From Robiginitomaculum sp. (GTDB lineage: Bacteria; Pseudomonadota; Alphaproteobacteria; Caulobacterales; Maricaulaceae), in NCBI GenBank assembly GCA_002733495.1, contig NVVV01000002.1, positions 60,861-124,860 on the forward strand: a stretch of 64,000 nt of DNA, read 5' to 3'. Position 1 is the first letter of the stretch. The number at the start of each line of letters is the position of its first letter. A program made the translations under genes and the position numbers. Shown in pieces: positions 17,102 to 27,057 of the stretch. Below the pieces are notes generated by a model. That model had not been told where the DNA came from. It was given only the letters and a program-made list of their open reading frames with translations, and searched no databases.

Positions 17102-18370
17102 ATGAAGTATAAATCTACGGCAGCCTTGGCTGTCTTGTGGGCTAGTGCAGCGGTCGCTATTGCACCGGCTGCCCACGCCCAAAGTACCGCAATAGCTGAG
17201 ATCCAAAGTTCCCGCCCGCTTATTGCAGAATTTTCAAGATCCATATTGGCCACCCACCCCGCCATTGCTGCGGCGCAGGCTGAGCTGGATGCAGCAAAAG
17301 CACGCGCCCAGGGCGCAGGTCGGGCGCTCTATAACCCGGAAGTTGAAGCGGGGTATGAAAATGCCGATTCAACCACAAAGGCCTTTGGTGTATCGCAAAC
17401 CCTGGACTGGTCAGGCAAACGCAAGGCAAGGGCTGCCACAGGGCGCGCCGATGTCATGGCGGCCAAAGCGGCGCTGGAACTGGTGCAAAAATCCCTGCTT
17501 AGTGATGTACTGGACGCCCTTTCGGCGCATCAGGGGGCCTTTGAGAAGCTGCAATTAGCGGCCTCTAGTGTTCGTTTGGCGCGAAATTTTCTTGACCTGT
17601 CGCAAACGCGCAAAACCGCAGGCGATTTGTCTGAATCCGAACTTCTGACCGCACGACTGGCGCTTTCTCAGGCTCTGGCCGAGCAAAGCCGGGCCAAAAA
17701 TGACCTGTCTCGCGCCCGCGAACGTCTGGCCGCTTTAAGCGGTATGGGACGCGATGTCTGGCCCCTTATTGTTGGCACACCGGACGGAGCCTTGTTGCAA
17801 GGCTGGTCGGGTGAAATAAACGCCTTGCCCGAAATGCGCCTGGTGCTGGCGCAATCAGACAGTTTTCGTTCCCGCATTCAGCTTGCCGATAAAATGCGTA
17901 AAGCAGATCCGACGCTGGGCCTCAGTTTTGGTCAGGAAAGCAACGGCCTTGGTGGCAATGCCACGCTCTTTGGCGTACGCTTGGCCATCCCCTTGCAGAT
18001 CCGCAATAATTTCAGTGAAAGCGTTACTGCGGCGCGTGCCGACGCCCTTGGCGCCGAAGCTGAGGTTCGCAAAACACGCCAACGGGTCGAGGCGCGTCTG
18101 AATGCAACGACCGAGCGCTTTCTGGCTGCCTCAACGGCCTGGCAGAGCTGGCGGGACAATGGTGCCGCCGATCTCAGCGCCCAGCGCGACCTTTTGAAAA
18201 CCCTTTGGGAGGCCGGCGAGTTGAATGCCGTATCCTACCTTATCCAACTGAACCAGACCTTTGATGCGCAAGCCGCCGCCATCGATCTGAAGGAGGCCTT
18301 ATGGCGCTCCTGGATCGAATGGCTGGGCGCATCCAATTCCGCAAATTCATGGCTGGAGGCCATCCAATGA
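17102..18370 (+). CDS. czcC: CzcC-like outer-membrane efflux protein (TolC family)
   Basis: A 422-residue outer-membrane channel of a tripartite metal efflux system. A signal peptide ends AHA-QS (about 27). Two long helical hairpin repeats follow, each with the family's alternating Ala/Glu/Arg helices (LATHPAIAAAQAELDAAKAR; LSQALAEQSRAKNDLSRAR). Length fits CzcC/CusC. The ATG at 17102 has no strong ribosome binding site. It overlaps the next gene by 4 bp (ATGA). Confidence 0.85.
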   Translation: MKYKSTAALAVLWASAAVAIAPAAHAQSTAIAEIQSSRPLIAEFSRSILATHPAIAAAQAELDAAKARAQGAGRALYNPEVEAGYENADSTTKAFGVSQTLDWSGKRKARAATGRADVMAAKAALELVQKSLLSDVLDALSAHQGAFEKLQLAASSVRLARNFLDLSQTRKTAGDLSESELLTARLALSQALAEQSRAKNDLSRARERLAALSGMGRDVWPLIVGTPDGALLQGWSGEINALPEMRLVLAQSDSFRSRIQLADKMRKADPTLGLSFGQESNGLGGNATLFGVRLAIPLQIRNNFSESVTAARADALGAEAEVRKTRQRVEARLNATTERFLAASTAWQSWRDNGAADLSAQRDLLKTLWEAGELNAVSYLIQLNQTFDAQAAAIDLKEALWRSWIEWLGASNSANSWLEAIQ

Positions 18371-19491
18371 CTTTTCCCAATACTTTTCTGAAAACCGTGC
18401 CGGTAATTGCGGCTCTTGTTCTGGCGCAGCCTGCGCCCGTCATGGCCAATGAAGACGGCCATGGCGAAGAACATGCCGAAAACCTGCTCCGCATGAGCCA
18501 AAACCAACGCCGTCAAAACGGCGTCGAGACCTTACGCATTGAGCGCATAGCCCTTGCCGAAGAGATCAGCGCCCCCGGTGAGGTTGGCCTTGACCTTTAT
18601 AAAACCAGTCAGGCCACGCCGCGTATTTCTGCGCAGGTGATTACCCGTCATGCCCGTCTTGGCGATGAAGTGACCAGCAATGCTCCTTTGGTGACGCTCT
18701 CCAGCGTTGATATGGCCAGCGCACAAGGCGATTTGATCGTCACCGCCCGTGAATGGGACCGGGTTAAAAAACTGGGCCGCAAGGTGGTTTCTGATCGCCG
18801 CTATGTGGAGGCTCAAGTTGCTGCTCAGCAAGCCCGCGCCAAGGTTCTTGCCTTTGGCATGACCAAAGTTGCGGCTGACAAGCTGGTCAGCATGGGTGAT
18901 GCCTCCAAGGCCACAGGGGCGTTTACGCTTTATGCCCACCAGGATGGCACGATTATGCGCGATGATTTTGTCATTGGAGAAATTGTTGATCCTGGCCGCG
19001 TACTTTTTGAAATTACGGATGAGCGCACTGTCTGGGTAGATGCCCGGCTTTCCGCAGATGATGCATCGGTCATTGCCGCCGACGCTCCGGTACGTATTCT
19101 CACCAGTGCTGGCAAGCAATTTTCCGGTAAGGTACTGCAATTACACCATGCCATTGATGAAACTACACGTACGCTTACCGCGCGTATTGAAGTTTCCAAT
19201 ACTGACGATGCCTTGCACGCCGGACAGTTCGTCACCGCCTTTATCGAGGCTGGAAAAACCGATCCCGTGCTGGCCGTGCCGCAAGAAGCCATAACCCTGA
19301 TGAATGGGGGCAATCATGTGTTCGTCCTTAAAGATAACACTCTGATGCCAGAGCCGGTGCTTACCGGCGCCACAAGGGGCGATTGGGTCGAGATTAAAAG
19401 CGGGCTGAAAGCAGGCGATGAAGTCGCCACTAGCCAGGTCTTCTTACTCAAATCCTTGATTCTGAAATCTTCCATTGGCGACGCGCACTAG
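18367..19491 (+). CDS. czcB: CzcB-like periplasmic adaptor (membrane fusion protein)
   Basis: A 374-residue adaptor that links the RND pump to the outer-membrane channel. The start at 18367 (ATGA overlap with czcC) follows GGAGG; the track start at 18301 lies inside czcC. A signal peptide ends VMA-N, followed by a His/Glu-rich metal-binding-like stretch (EDGHGEEHAE). The lipoyl/hairpin and barrel domains show RISAQVITRHARLGDEV, LYAHQDGTIMRDDFVIGE and VPQEAITLMNGGNHVFV. It is probably tethered to the inner membrane. Confidence 0.88.
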   Translation: MTFPNTFLKTVPVIAALVLAQPAPVMANEDGHGEEHAENLLRMSQNQRRQNGVETLRIERIALAEEISAPGEVGLDLYKTSQATPRISAQVITRHARLGDEVTSNAPLVTLSSVDMASAQGDLIVTAREWDRVKKLGRKVVSDRRYVEAQVAAQQARAKVLAFGMTKVAADKLVSMGDASKATGAFTLYAHQDGTIMRDDFVIGEIVDPGRVLFEITDERTVWVDARLSADDASVIAADAPVRILTSAGKQFSGKVLQLHHAIDETTRTLTARIEVSNTDDALHAGQFVTAFIEAGKTDPVLAVPQEAITLMNGGNHVFVLKDNTLMPEPVLTGATRGDWVEIKSGLKAGDEVATSQVFLLKSLILKSSIGDAH

Positions 19492-19500
19492 GGGGCGAAT

Positions 19501-22500
19501 ATGTTAAACAAACTTGTTGAATTTTCACTCCAGTACAAAGTACTGGTGTTGATCGCATTTAGCGTTGTTGGCTTTTTGGGCTGGCGCGCTGTAACCACCA
19601 TACCCATTGATGCCTTTCCCGATGTGACCCCGGTGCAGGTCAATATTTACACCGAATCCCCGGGACTGGCCGCCGAAGATGTGGAACAACTTCTGACTTT
19701 CCCGGTGGAATCGGGCATGGCGGGCCTGCCCGACGTGCAGGAAATCCGCTCGGTCAGCCTGTTTGGCCTCTCGTATGTGGCGGTCTATTTTGAAGACAGT
19801 ATGGACATTTACTTTGCCCGCCGTCTGGTGATGGAACGTCTGGCCGAGGTTGCCGATCGCATTCCCGAAGGTTATGGCACGCCGGAAATGGGGCCTAACA
19901 CCTCTGGTCTGGGCCAAGTGTTCTGGTACACTCTGGAACGGGCCGATGAGAAGCTGAACGCCGATATTACCGATATGGATTTGCGCACCGTTCAGGACTG
20001 GAATGTCCGCCTGATCTTGCGTACGGCACCCGGCGTGGATGATATCATGTCCTGGGGTGGTCAGGAACGCCAGTTTCAGGTGCAAATTGATCCGTTAATG
20101 CTGATCAAATATGAACTTGGCTTCAAAGACGTTATGGAGGCTTTACAAGTCAATAACCGCCAGGTTGGCGGTCAGTATATTGATCGCGGACCAGAGCAAT
20201 ATCTGGTGCGCGGCTTAGGGTTGGTCAAAAACGAGCATGATATAGGCGATATTGTCGTCAAGGTTGCACATGGCACCCCCATTTATTTGCGTGATGTTGC
20301 CAATATTGTTCAGGCACCGGCTTTGCGCTTTGGCGCGGTCACACGCGATGGCAAAGAGGTCGTCTTGGGCATGGCCTTGTCGCGTATTGGCGAAAACGCC
20401 AAGGCGGTGGTCGATAACGTCAAGGAAAAGCTCGACATTGTAGAGAGCGCTTTGCCCGAAGGCATGGTCATCAAACCCATTTATGACCGTACCGAGCTGG
20501 TGGAAAAAGCCGTTGGCACCGCCGAGCGGGCCTTGATTGAAGGCTCCATTCTGGTGGCCATTGTGCTCTTTTTGTTTTTGGGCGAATTGCGCTCGGCGCT
20601 GGTGGTCATCACCGCCTTGCCTCTGGCCATGCTGATTGCCTTTATTTTTATGGATCTGATGGGCCTGTCGGCCAATTTGATGTCGCTGGCGGGTCTTGCC
20701 ATCGGGATCGGAATGATGGTCGATGGTGCGGTGGTGATGGTCGAGAACTCGTTTCGCATCATGGCCGAACGAAAATCCGAAGGCGACGGTCCGGTTAATC
20801 GAACCGCCGCGGTTCTGACTGCAGCGCGCGAAGTGGCCAATCCAGTCAGCTTTGCCATTGGCATTATCATTATTGTGTTTATGCCATTGTTCACGCTGGA
20901 CGGACTGGAAGGTAAATTGTTCAAGCCAATGGCCTTCAATATCAGCTTTGCTATGGCTGGATCCATGTTGCTGACCCTGACCCTTATTCCGGTGCTGGCC
21001 TCATTAATTTTGAAGCCGAAGGAAGAAAAAGACACCTTTTTGGTGCGTTGGATCAAAAAAATCTATCTTCCCATGTTAGCTTTTGGCTTACGTCGCAAAG
21101 CGGTTGTCGTTGGTAGTGCGGTGATTTTGTTGATCGCATCTTTGGGTCTGTTCCCGTTTTTGGGAAAAGAGTTCATGCCGCAACTTCAGGAAGGCTCCAT
21201 CATGTGGCGGGTTACTTCTATTCCCTCCACCTCGCTAGATCAGTCGATCAAAATCTCCAAGGATATTGAAAATGCCTTAAGTGCTTTTCCCGAAGTGGAA
21301 ACCACTGTTGCCATGATCGGCCGCGCCGAAAAAGGTGAAACGGCTGACGTCAATTATATGGAGATTTACACAGCCCTTAAGCCGCAAAAAGACTGGCCGG
21401 AAAAGCGCTCTTTTGAGAACTTGGCCGATGAAATGCGCGAAAAGCTGGAAGTGGTGGCACCGACCTCGGTCATTGCCTTTACCCAGCCGATCCAGATGCG
21501 GGTTGAGGAATTGATCTCTGGTGTACGGGCAACCTTGGCGGCCAAGCTTTATGGTGAAGATCTGGGTGAGCTGGATCGTTTGAGTGAGCAGGTTAAGAAC
21601 GCCATTGCCGAGGTGCCGGGCGTGGCTGACCTCTCGCTGGAAGCCAATATCGGCAAGCCGCAGATACGCATTACTGTGAATCGTGAGGCGTTGGCCCGTT
21701 ATGGCATGAATGCCGATGACGTGCTCGAGCTGGTCCGCACCGGTATCGGTAACGAGCCGGTCAGCACCCTGATTGATGGCGTTAAACGCTTTGATATCAC
21801 AGCAAGGCTGAATGACGCGTCCAAAGCCTCTGTTGCCGCCATTGAAAACATTCCGCTGCGTACTGGTACGGGCGCAATTGTGCCCCTTAAACAGGTCGCT
21901 AACATTACTACGGCAGAGGGGTATTCCTTTATCCGGCGTGAGCAATTGCAACGGTATGCCGTGATACAGATGGATGTGCGCGGGCGGGATGTGGACAGCT
22001 TTGTGCAGGAAGCCAATACCGTGATTGCGCAAAAAATCGATATGCCACCAGGATATTGGATCGAATGGGGTGGTGCCTTTGAGAACCAGCAACGGGCCAT
22101 GAAGAAATTGGGTGTCATTGTTCCAGTGACCATCTTTTTCATTTTTGTGCTACTGTATACGGCCTTTAACTCCTTGCGCTTTGCTGCTCTGATTATCGCC
22201 AATGTGCCTTTTGCCACGATTGGCGGCTTGGTTGCCTTGTTTATTAGCGGCCAATATCTCTCGGTGCCATCAGCCATCGGGTTTATCGCCGTCTTTGGTG
22301 TGGCTATGCTGAACGGCATTGTGTTGGTCAGCTTTATCAATGAGCTGCGCGACAAAGGCCTCAGTATTGCCGAGGCCGTGCGAAAGGGCGCTGAAATGCG
22401 CCTGCGTCCGGTGATGATGACCGCCAGTGTCGCCATTTTGGGCCTCGTTCCCATGCTGCTGTCCAGCGGCGTTGGTGCGGAAACCCAGCGCCCGTTGGCC

Positions 22501-22626
22501 GCTGTCGTAATTGGAGGTTTAATTACATCAACCTTGCTGACACTGCTCATCCTGCCTGTGATTTACGAGTGGATGGAAACGCGCATTGAGCGCAAACAAC
22601 TAGCAAAAAAGGAAGCGCAATCATGA
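19501..22626 (+). CDS. czcA: CzcA/CusA-family heavy-metal RND pump
   Basis: A 1041-residue proton-driven inner-membrane pump with the usual 12-helix layout and two large periplasmic loops. The N-terminus (VEFSLQYKVLVLIAF...TTIPIDAFPDVTPVQV) is diagnostic for the HME-RND group. The helix-4 motif reads AIGIGMMVDGAVVMVEN. It combines an AIG start with a DGA core, so it does not fall cleanly into the CzcA (DFG...DGA) or CusA types as I remember them. The substrate (Zn/Co/Cd versus others) is left open. The stop overlaps the PII-like gene by 4 bp. Confidence 0.9.
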   Translation: MLNKLVEFSLQYKVLVLIAFSVVGFLGWRAVTTIPIDAFPDVTPVQVNIYTESPGLAAEDVEQLLTFPVESGMAGLPDVQEIRSVSLFGLSYVAVYFEDSMDIYFARRLVMERLAEVADRIPEGYGTPEMGPNTSGLGQVFWYTLERADEKLNADITDMDLRTVQDWNVRLILRTAPGVDDIMSWGGQERQFQVQIDPLMLIKYELGFKDVMEALQVNNRQVGGQYIDRGPEQYLVRGLGLVKNEHDIGDIVVKVAHGTPIYLRDVANIVQAPALRFGAVTRDGKEVVLGMALSRIGENAKAVVDNVKEKLDIVESALPEGMVIKPIYDRTELVEKAVGTAERALIEGSILVAIVLFLFLGELRSALVVITALPLAMLIAFIFMDLMGLSANLMSLAGLAIGIGMMVDGAVVMVENSFRIMAERKSEGDGPVNRTAAVLTAAREVANPVSFAIGIIIIVFMPLFTLDGLEGKLFKPMAFNISFAMAGSMLLTLTLIPVLASLILKPKEEKDTFLVRWIKKIYLPMLAFGLRRKAVVVGSAVILLIASLGLFPFLGKEFMPQLQEGSIMWRVTSIPSTSLDQSIKISKDIENALSAFPEVETTVAMIGRAEKGETADVNYMEIYTALKPQKDWPEKRSFENLADEMREKLEVVAPTSVIAFTQPIQMRVEELISGVRATLAAKLYGEDLGELDRLSEQVKNAIAEVPGVADLSLEANIGKPQIRITVNREALARYGMNADDVLELVRTGIGNEPVSTLIDGVKRFDITARLNDASKASVAAIENIPLRTGTGAIVPLKQVANITTAEGYSFIRREQLQRYAVIQMDVRGRDVDSFVQEANTVIAQKIDMPPGYWIEWGGAFENQQRAMKKLGVIVPVTIFFIFVLLYTAFNSLRFAALIIANVPFATIGGLVALFISGQYLSVPSAIGFIAVFGVAMLNGIVLVSFINELRDKGLSIAEAVRKGAEMRLRPVMMTASVAILGLVPMLLSSGVGAETQRPLAAVVIGGLITSTLLTLLILPVIYEWMETRIERKQLAKKEAQS

Positions 22627-22931
22627 AAGAGATAAAGGCATATATTCACCGAAACCGGGCGGCTGATGTCGTCCGGGCACTTCGCAAGGCAAAATTTGGG
22701 CACTTCACCTTGGTAGATGTAAAACAGGTGTTGAAGCTCCTCGACTCTACTGGTCAAGAATACTCCACCGAGTTTGGTGCCCGGGTGCTGACTGAAGTAA
22801 AACTGGAATTGGTGTGCAAGCCTGAACAGCTAGAAGAAGCCATCGCATTGATCACCAAAAATGCCCAAACCGGGCGGGATGATTCAGGCTGTATCTATGT
22901 CAGCAACATAGTTTCGCATCACCCCATCTGA
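22623..22931 (+). CDS. PII-like protein of the metal-efflux-linked (PII-NG) type
   Basis: A 102-residue GlnB-superfamily protein: MKEIKAYIHRNRAADVVRALRKAKF matches the PII beta1-alpha1 unit and GRDDSGCIYV matches the C-loop region (usually TGxxGDGkI). The long T-loop with its uridylylated tyrosine is absent, so it is not a nitrogen sensor of the classical kind. A PII subgroup (PII-NG) is known to lie beside RND metal-efflux genes. Here the start overlaps the czcA stop (ATGA), so the two are translated together. It could gauge nucleotide or metal status for the pump; the mechanism is unknown. Confidence 0.8.
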   Translation: MKEIKAYIHRNRAADVVRALRKAKFGHFTLVDVKQVLKLLDSTGQEYSTEFGARVLTEVKLELVCKPEQLEEAIALITKNAQTGRDDSGCIYVSNIVSHHPI

Positions 22932-22943
22932 AGGAGTGCGGAA

Positions 22944-25073
22944 ATGAATAAGCAAATAAATCTGCGCGTCGAGGGCGTGGATTGCCCATCTTGTGTTGGG
23001 CCGATTGAAAAGGCAGTTTGTGCCCTGCCAGGCGTAAATACGGCCAGCGTCAATTTTAACACTGGAAAAATCAGGCTTGATATCGAAGATGGTGGCGTTG
23101 ATGTAGTGGCGATCGAGAAAACCATCAACAAACTTGGCTACAAACTTGCCAAGGGCGATGGTGGGGCCGCTACAGGCGGGCTGAGAGCTTGGTATTACAC
23201 CAAAAAAGGCAAGCTGGTTCTATTCACTGGAGTCATGCTGGTTCTGGCCACCTTGGTTTACATTCTGGCCAAAAATGCTGCTGTAAAAATTAGCGGTTTC
23301 AGCATCGAGCTTTATGAACTCGGTTATGCAATTGCTGCACTGGTTGCATTGGTTCCGATGGCCAAAAAGGCCTTTAGTTCGGCCCGGTCCGGCAGTTCAT
23401 TTACTATTGATACATTGGTGACGTTTGCCGTGGTGGGTGCAATCGTCATCGGTGCATCCGTAGAGGCTGCGGTTGTGGTGTTTTTGTTTGCCTTGGGCGA
23501 AATGCTGGAAAGCATGGCCACCGAAAAAGCACGAAAAAGTGTCAAGGCATTGGCGGATCTCGCGCCCAAAATGGCCTTTTTGGTCCAAGGTGAAGGCGTT
23601 AGCGAAGTGGCGGTAGATACGTTGGTGGTTGGCAACGTGGTAGAAATTCAACCCGGCGGGCGAGTGCCCGCAGACGGAGTGATTGTACAAGGCTCAACTA
23701 GTCTGGACGAAAGTTCGATCACTGGCGAGAGCATTCCAGTGCGCCGTGAAGTTGGTGCGCAAGTTTATGCGGGTGCGATCAACACGGACGGGGTGATCCG
23801 TTTGCGGGTCGATAAAACCGCAGAAGACAACATGATTGCCCGGATCATGAATCTGGTCGAAGAAGCCGAGGCTGGTAAGTCACCTACAGCCCGCTTTATT
23901 GACGATTTTAGCCGCTATTATACTCCGGGTGTTTTGGTGGTGGGTATCTTAGTCGGCGTTATACCACCGGTATTGTTTGATGCCCACTGGATGACTTGGG
24001 TTTATAAAGGGCTTGCCATCTGGCTGATCGGTTGTCCCTGTGCGCTGGTTCTGTCCACCCCAGCCGCGATCACATCGGGCATTGCCGCCGGGGCACGGCG
24101 CGGGTTGCTCATGAAGGGCGGCGTGGTGTTAGAAGCGATCAGCAAGGTCAGCACCATTGCTTTTGACAAAACCGGAACCCTGACTGAAGGCATACCGAAA
24201 GTAACCGATATCCAAACATTCAACGGCACCGAAGCTGAAATGCTATCATTCGCAGCGGCTGTCGAAGTTACGTCATCGCACCCGTTAGCATTGGCTATTG
24301 TTGATGCAGCAAGACAGCATGACCTTACGTTTTCTCGCGCCAAAGACGCGAAAGCCCTAAGCGGTCGCGGTGTGCAAGGCAAAGTCGGCAATTCCGTGAT
24401 TACCATCGCCTCGCCGCGATATGCAGTAGGCATTTCCAAAATAGGCGATGCCGAACGTAAGGTATTTTCAGACTTTGAAGAAGACGGGAAAACCCTAGGC
24501 GTAGTGGTCAAAGGCAAGACCTTGCTCGGCGTTATTGCCATGCGGGATGAATTGCGTGAGGACGCACGTGATGCCATGGAACAATTGCGGGCCATGCAGA
24601 TCAAAACCATCATGCTCACTGGCGATAATGCCCGCACCGGCAGGGCCATCGCTGCCCAGCTTGGCATGGATGTACAGGCCGAATTGATGCCAGACGACAA
24701 ATTGAAGGCCATTGAAACCCTAAAGACGCAAGGCGGTGTGGCGATGGTTGGTGATGGCATTAATGATGCGCCCGCTCTGGCCCGCGCAGATGTCGGCATT
24801 GCCATGGGCGGAGGAACGGATGTGGCCTTGGAAACCGCTGATGCGGCTTTGCTACGTGAGTATGTCGGCGGTGTTCCGGATCTGGTTCGTTTGTCCAATG
24901 CCACCATGAAAAATATCCACCAGAACATTACCTTCTCATTGATTTTGAAAGCCGTGTTTCTGGTTACAACCATGTTGGGTTACACCTCGTTATGGATGGC
25001 CATTTTGGCCGACACCGGTGCGACTGTGTTGGTGACATTAAATGCCTTGCGACTCTTAAATTTCAAGACCTAG
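22944..25073 (+). CDS. Zn/Cd/Pb-exporting P-type ATPase (P1B-2)
   Basis: A 709-residue ZntA/CadA-type pump. The N-terminal metal-binding domain carries GVDCPSC (CxxC at about 13-16). Core motifs are LIGCPCALV (CPC), DKTGT, TGD and GDGIND. The last helices show N-x7-K (NITFSLILK) and DTG, the P1B-2 signature for Zn(II)/Cd(II)/Pb(II). AAGGAG precedes the start, 12 bp after the PII-like gene, so it is the last gene of the czc operon. It pumps cytoplasmic metal into the periplasm, from where CzcCBA could expel it. Confidence 0.93.
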   Translation: MNKQINLRVEGVDCPSCVGPIEKAVCALPGVNTASVNFNTGKIRLDIEDGGVDVVAIEKTINKLGYKLAKGDGGAATGGLRAWYYTKKGKLVLFTGVMLVLATLVYILAKNAAVKISGFSIELYELGYAIAALVALVPMAKKAFSSARSGSSFTIDTLVTFAVVGAIVIGASVEAAVVVFLFALGEMLESMATEKARKSVKALADLAPKMAFLVQGEGVSEVAVDTLVVGNVVEIQPGGRVPADGVIVQGSTSLDESSITGESIPVRREVGAQVYAGAINTDGVIRLRVDKTAEDNMIARIMNLVEEAEAGKSPTARFIDDFSRYYTPGVLVVGILVGVIPPVLFDAHWMTWVYKGLAIWLIGCPCALVLSTPAAITSGIAAGARRGLLMKGGVVLEAISKVSTIAFDKTGTLTEGIPKVTDIQTFNGTEAEMLSFAAAVEVTSSHPLALAIVDAARQHDLTFSRAKDAKALSGRGVQGKVGNSVITIASPRYAVGISKIGDAERKVFSDFEEDGKTLGVVVKGKTLLGVIAMRDELREDARDAMEQLRAMQIKTIMLTGDNARTGRAIAAQLGMDVQAELMPDDKLKAIETLKTQGGVAMVGDGINDAPALARADVGIAMGGGTDVALETADAALLREYVGGVPDLVRLSNATMKNIHQNITFSLILKAVFLVTTMLGYTSLWMAILADTGATVLVTLNALRLLNFKT

Positions 25074-25085
25074 CAATATTCTGAC

Positions 25086-25120
25086 TTGCATTACCTCTAT
25101 ATAACTAGTTATATAGAGGT
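25086..25120 (+). promoter_or_regulatory. ArsR operator/promoter, probably giving a leaderless mRNA
   Basis: A perfect 28-bp palindrome (25093-25120; half-site ACCTCTATATAACT) ends on the base before the arsR ATG. A promoter TTGCAT (25086-25091), 17-bp spacer, TTATAT (25109-25114) lies within it, which would place the transcript start at or next to the ATG. There is no ribosome binding site. Autorepression by the adjacent ArsR is the natural reading. Confidence 0.8.
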
Positions 25121-25456
25121 ATGGATACAAAAGCAGTTATACGCGCCCTAGATGCGCTGGCACAAGAAAGTCGGCTCGCCATTTTTCGTCTGCTAATAGA
25201 GACCGCCCCGAAGGGCATGATGGTTGGTGCCATTGGCGAACACATGGACATGCCGGCGACGACTTTATCTTTTCATCTGGACAAATTAAGACATGCCGGG
25301 CTGCTTACCAAGCGACACGAAGGCCGGGCCCGTGTTTACACGGCGAATTATGACACGCTGGTCGGCACTATAAAATACCTCGCTGAAGACTGTTGCAAGA
25401 ACAGCGAGCAAATGCCGTGTCGCATCATTTTTAAGAACAAAGAGGATGGCACCTAA
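25121..25456 (+). CDS. arsR: ArsR-family metalloregulator
   Basis: A 111-residue winged-helix repressor. The helix-turn-helix is [29 protein letters not shown] (about 38-66). The canonical ELCVCDL arsenic site in the recognition region is absent. Instead a C-terminal cluster DCC...MPC is seen, an As(III) site arrangement used by other ArsR subtypes. The start is ATG 25121 directly after the palindrome. Its stop overlaps the acr3 start (TAATG), so it heads the ars operon and presumably represses it until arsenite or antimonite binds. Confidence 0.9.
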   Translation: MDTKAVIRALDALAQESRLAIFRLLIETAPKGMMVGAIGEHMDMPATTLSFHLDKLRHAGLLTKRHEGRARVYTANYDTLVGTIKYLAEDCCKNSEQMPCRIIFKNKEDGT

Positions 25457-26508
25457 TGGAAACAAAAAAATTATCCTTTTTGGACAGATATTTAACGCTA
25501 TGGATTGTCCTAGCGATGGTATCGGGTGTTGCGCTGGGTAGCGTATTCACGGGTTTGCCCGTTTGGCTGGAAAGTTTGAGCGTTGGCACTACCAATATCC
25601 CCATAGCCATTGGTCTTATTTTGATGATGTATCCGCCATTGGCAAAAGTGCGGTATGACGAATTGCCAAAGGTTTTTCAGGACAAGCGCATATTGCTGTT
25701 ATCTTTGGTGCAGAACTGGCTAATCGGGCCGGTGTTGATGTTTGTGCTGGCCGTCACGTTTCTGGCGGATTATCCGGCCTATATGACGGGATTGATTTTG
25801 ATTGGGCTAGCGCGCTGCATTGCCATGGTCATTGTCTGGAACCAGTTGGCCGGTGGAAGCCGGGAATACGCGGCGGCCCTGGTGGCCTTTAACAGTGTTT
25901 TCCAGATTCTATTTTTCAGTGTTTATGCATGGTTTTTTATGTCCGTACTGCCTGAAATGTTAGGCCTTAAAGGGCAGATTATTGATGTCAGCTTTGTTAT
26001 GATTGCCCAATCGGTGATGATTTACCTTGGTATCCCTTTTCTGGCTGGCTTTCTGACCAGAAAAATCCTCATTAGCCGCAAGGGAGGTGAATGGTATAAA
26101 ACCATATTTGAGCCACGTATCGGCCCGATCACCTTGATTGCCTTGCTGTTTACCATCGTCGCCATGTTTTCCTTAAAAGGCGGCATGGTGCTTGAATTGC
26201 CTTTGGATGTACTGCGCATTGCGGTGCCGCTGGCTATTTATTTCGTCATCATGTTCCTGATCAGCTTCGCCATGGGCAAGTGGATCGGTGCCGATTATCA
26301 GCGTACCACCTCTATCGCCTTTACCGCTGCCAGTAATAATTTTGAATTGGCCATCGCCGTTGCCATTGCCGCCTTCGGGCTTGCCTCACCAGTTGCTTTT
26401 GCCACTGTCATCGGTCCGCTTGTCGAGGTTCCGGTACTGATCTCGTTGGTTAGCGTCGCTCTTTGGCTAAAATATCACTGGTTTAAGGACATGGAAATGG
26501 GAGCATGA
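25456..26508 (+). CDS. acr3: Acr3-family arsenite efflux permease
   Basis: A 350-residue membrane protein with about ten helices. The Acr3 signature around the essential cysteine is clear ([20 protein letters not shown], Cys at about 117), followed by [21 protein letters not shown]. It exports As(III) across the inner membrane using the proton gradient. It is translationally coupled to arsR upstream and overlaps arsC by 4 bp downstream. Confidence 0.94.
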   Translation: METKKLSFLDRYLTLWIVLAMVSGVALGSVFTGLPVWLESLSVGTTNIPIAIGLILMMYPPLAKVRYDELPKVFQDKRILLLSLVQNWLIGPVLMFVLAVTFLADYPAYMTGLILIGLARCIAMVIVWNQLAGGSREYAAALVAFNSVFQILFFSVYAWFFMSVLPEMLGLKGQIIDVSFVMIAQSVMIYLGIPFLAGFLTRKILISRKGGEWYKTIFEPRIGPITLIALLFTIVAMFSLKGGMVLELPLDVLRIAVPLAIYFVIMFLISFAMGKWIGADYQRTTSIAFTAASNNFELAIAVAIAAFGLASPVAFATVIGPLVEVPVLISLVSVALWLKYHWFKDMEMGA

Positions 26509-26894
26509 AAACCGTTCTTTTTCTTTGTGTGGCCAACAGTGCGCGCAGCCAGATGGCGCAAGGTTTGGCGCAACATCACTTGGGCGACCGCATCACGGCA
26601 CTTAGTGCCGGATCAGAACCATCGGAACAGGTCAATCCGTTGGCCGTTCAAGTTATGGCAGATGCCGGGATTGATATTAGCCCGCACACCTCAAAATCGG
26701 TGGACCAGTATGATCTTTCCAAGATTGATCTAGTTGTAACGCTTTGTGCAGATGAAGTATGCCCTGCCGTGCCCGGAAAATTCAAACGACTGCATTGGCC
26801 GATTGACGACCCCGCAGGGCCAAATGCGCTGGAGGCATTCATAAAGGCTCGGGATTTGATCAGCCAAAAACTGATAGATGGGTTTTCAGAATAG
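26505..26894 (+). CDS. arsC: Arsenate reductase, low-molecular-weight phosphatase type
   Basis: A 129-residue thioredoxin-coupled arsenate reductase. The phosphatase loop C-x5-R is CVANSAR (Cys8-Arg14). The resolving cysteines lie in LCADEVCP (about 82-86), and the DDPAG loop supplies the general acid. It reduces arsenate to arsenite for export by Acr3. The start overlaps the acr3 stop (ATGA). Confidence 0.92.
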   Translation: MKTVLFLCVANSARSQMAQGLAQHHLGDRITALSAGSEPSEQVNPLAVQVMADAGIDISPHTSKSVDQYDLSKIDLVVTLCADEVCPAVPGKFKRLHWPIDDPAGPNALEAFIKARDLISQKLIDGFSE

Positions 26895-27057
26895 ACTCTG
26901 GGAAATCACTCATAAAGCTCCTCTAAAAAAAGCTGTCCGTGGTATAGTCTTCAGCGACAACTGTCGCGTTAGCATATTCGATTGCTGTGGTAAGTTATCC
27001 ATTGACAAAAATGCATATCGGGTTTTACGCATATATGCTATGTCGTATATTCCCCTC

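Noticed and set aside
20481-21056. Long minus-strand ORFs inside czcA (also 21277..22092 and 21699..22550)
   Set aside because: They lie opposite a full-length RND pump gene with complete motifs; their residues show no family pattern.
24002-24973. 323-residue minus-strand ORF
   Set aside because: It is an antisense shadow of the Zn/Cd ATPase gene.
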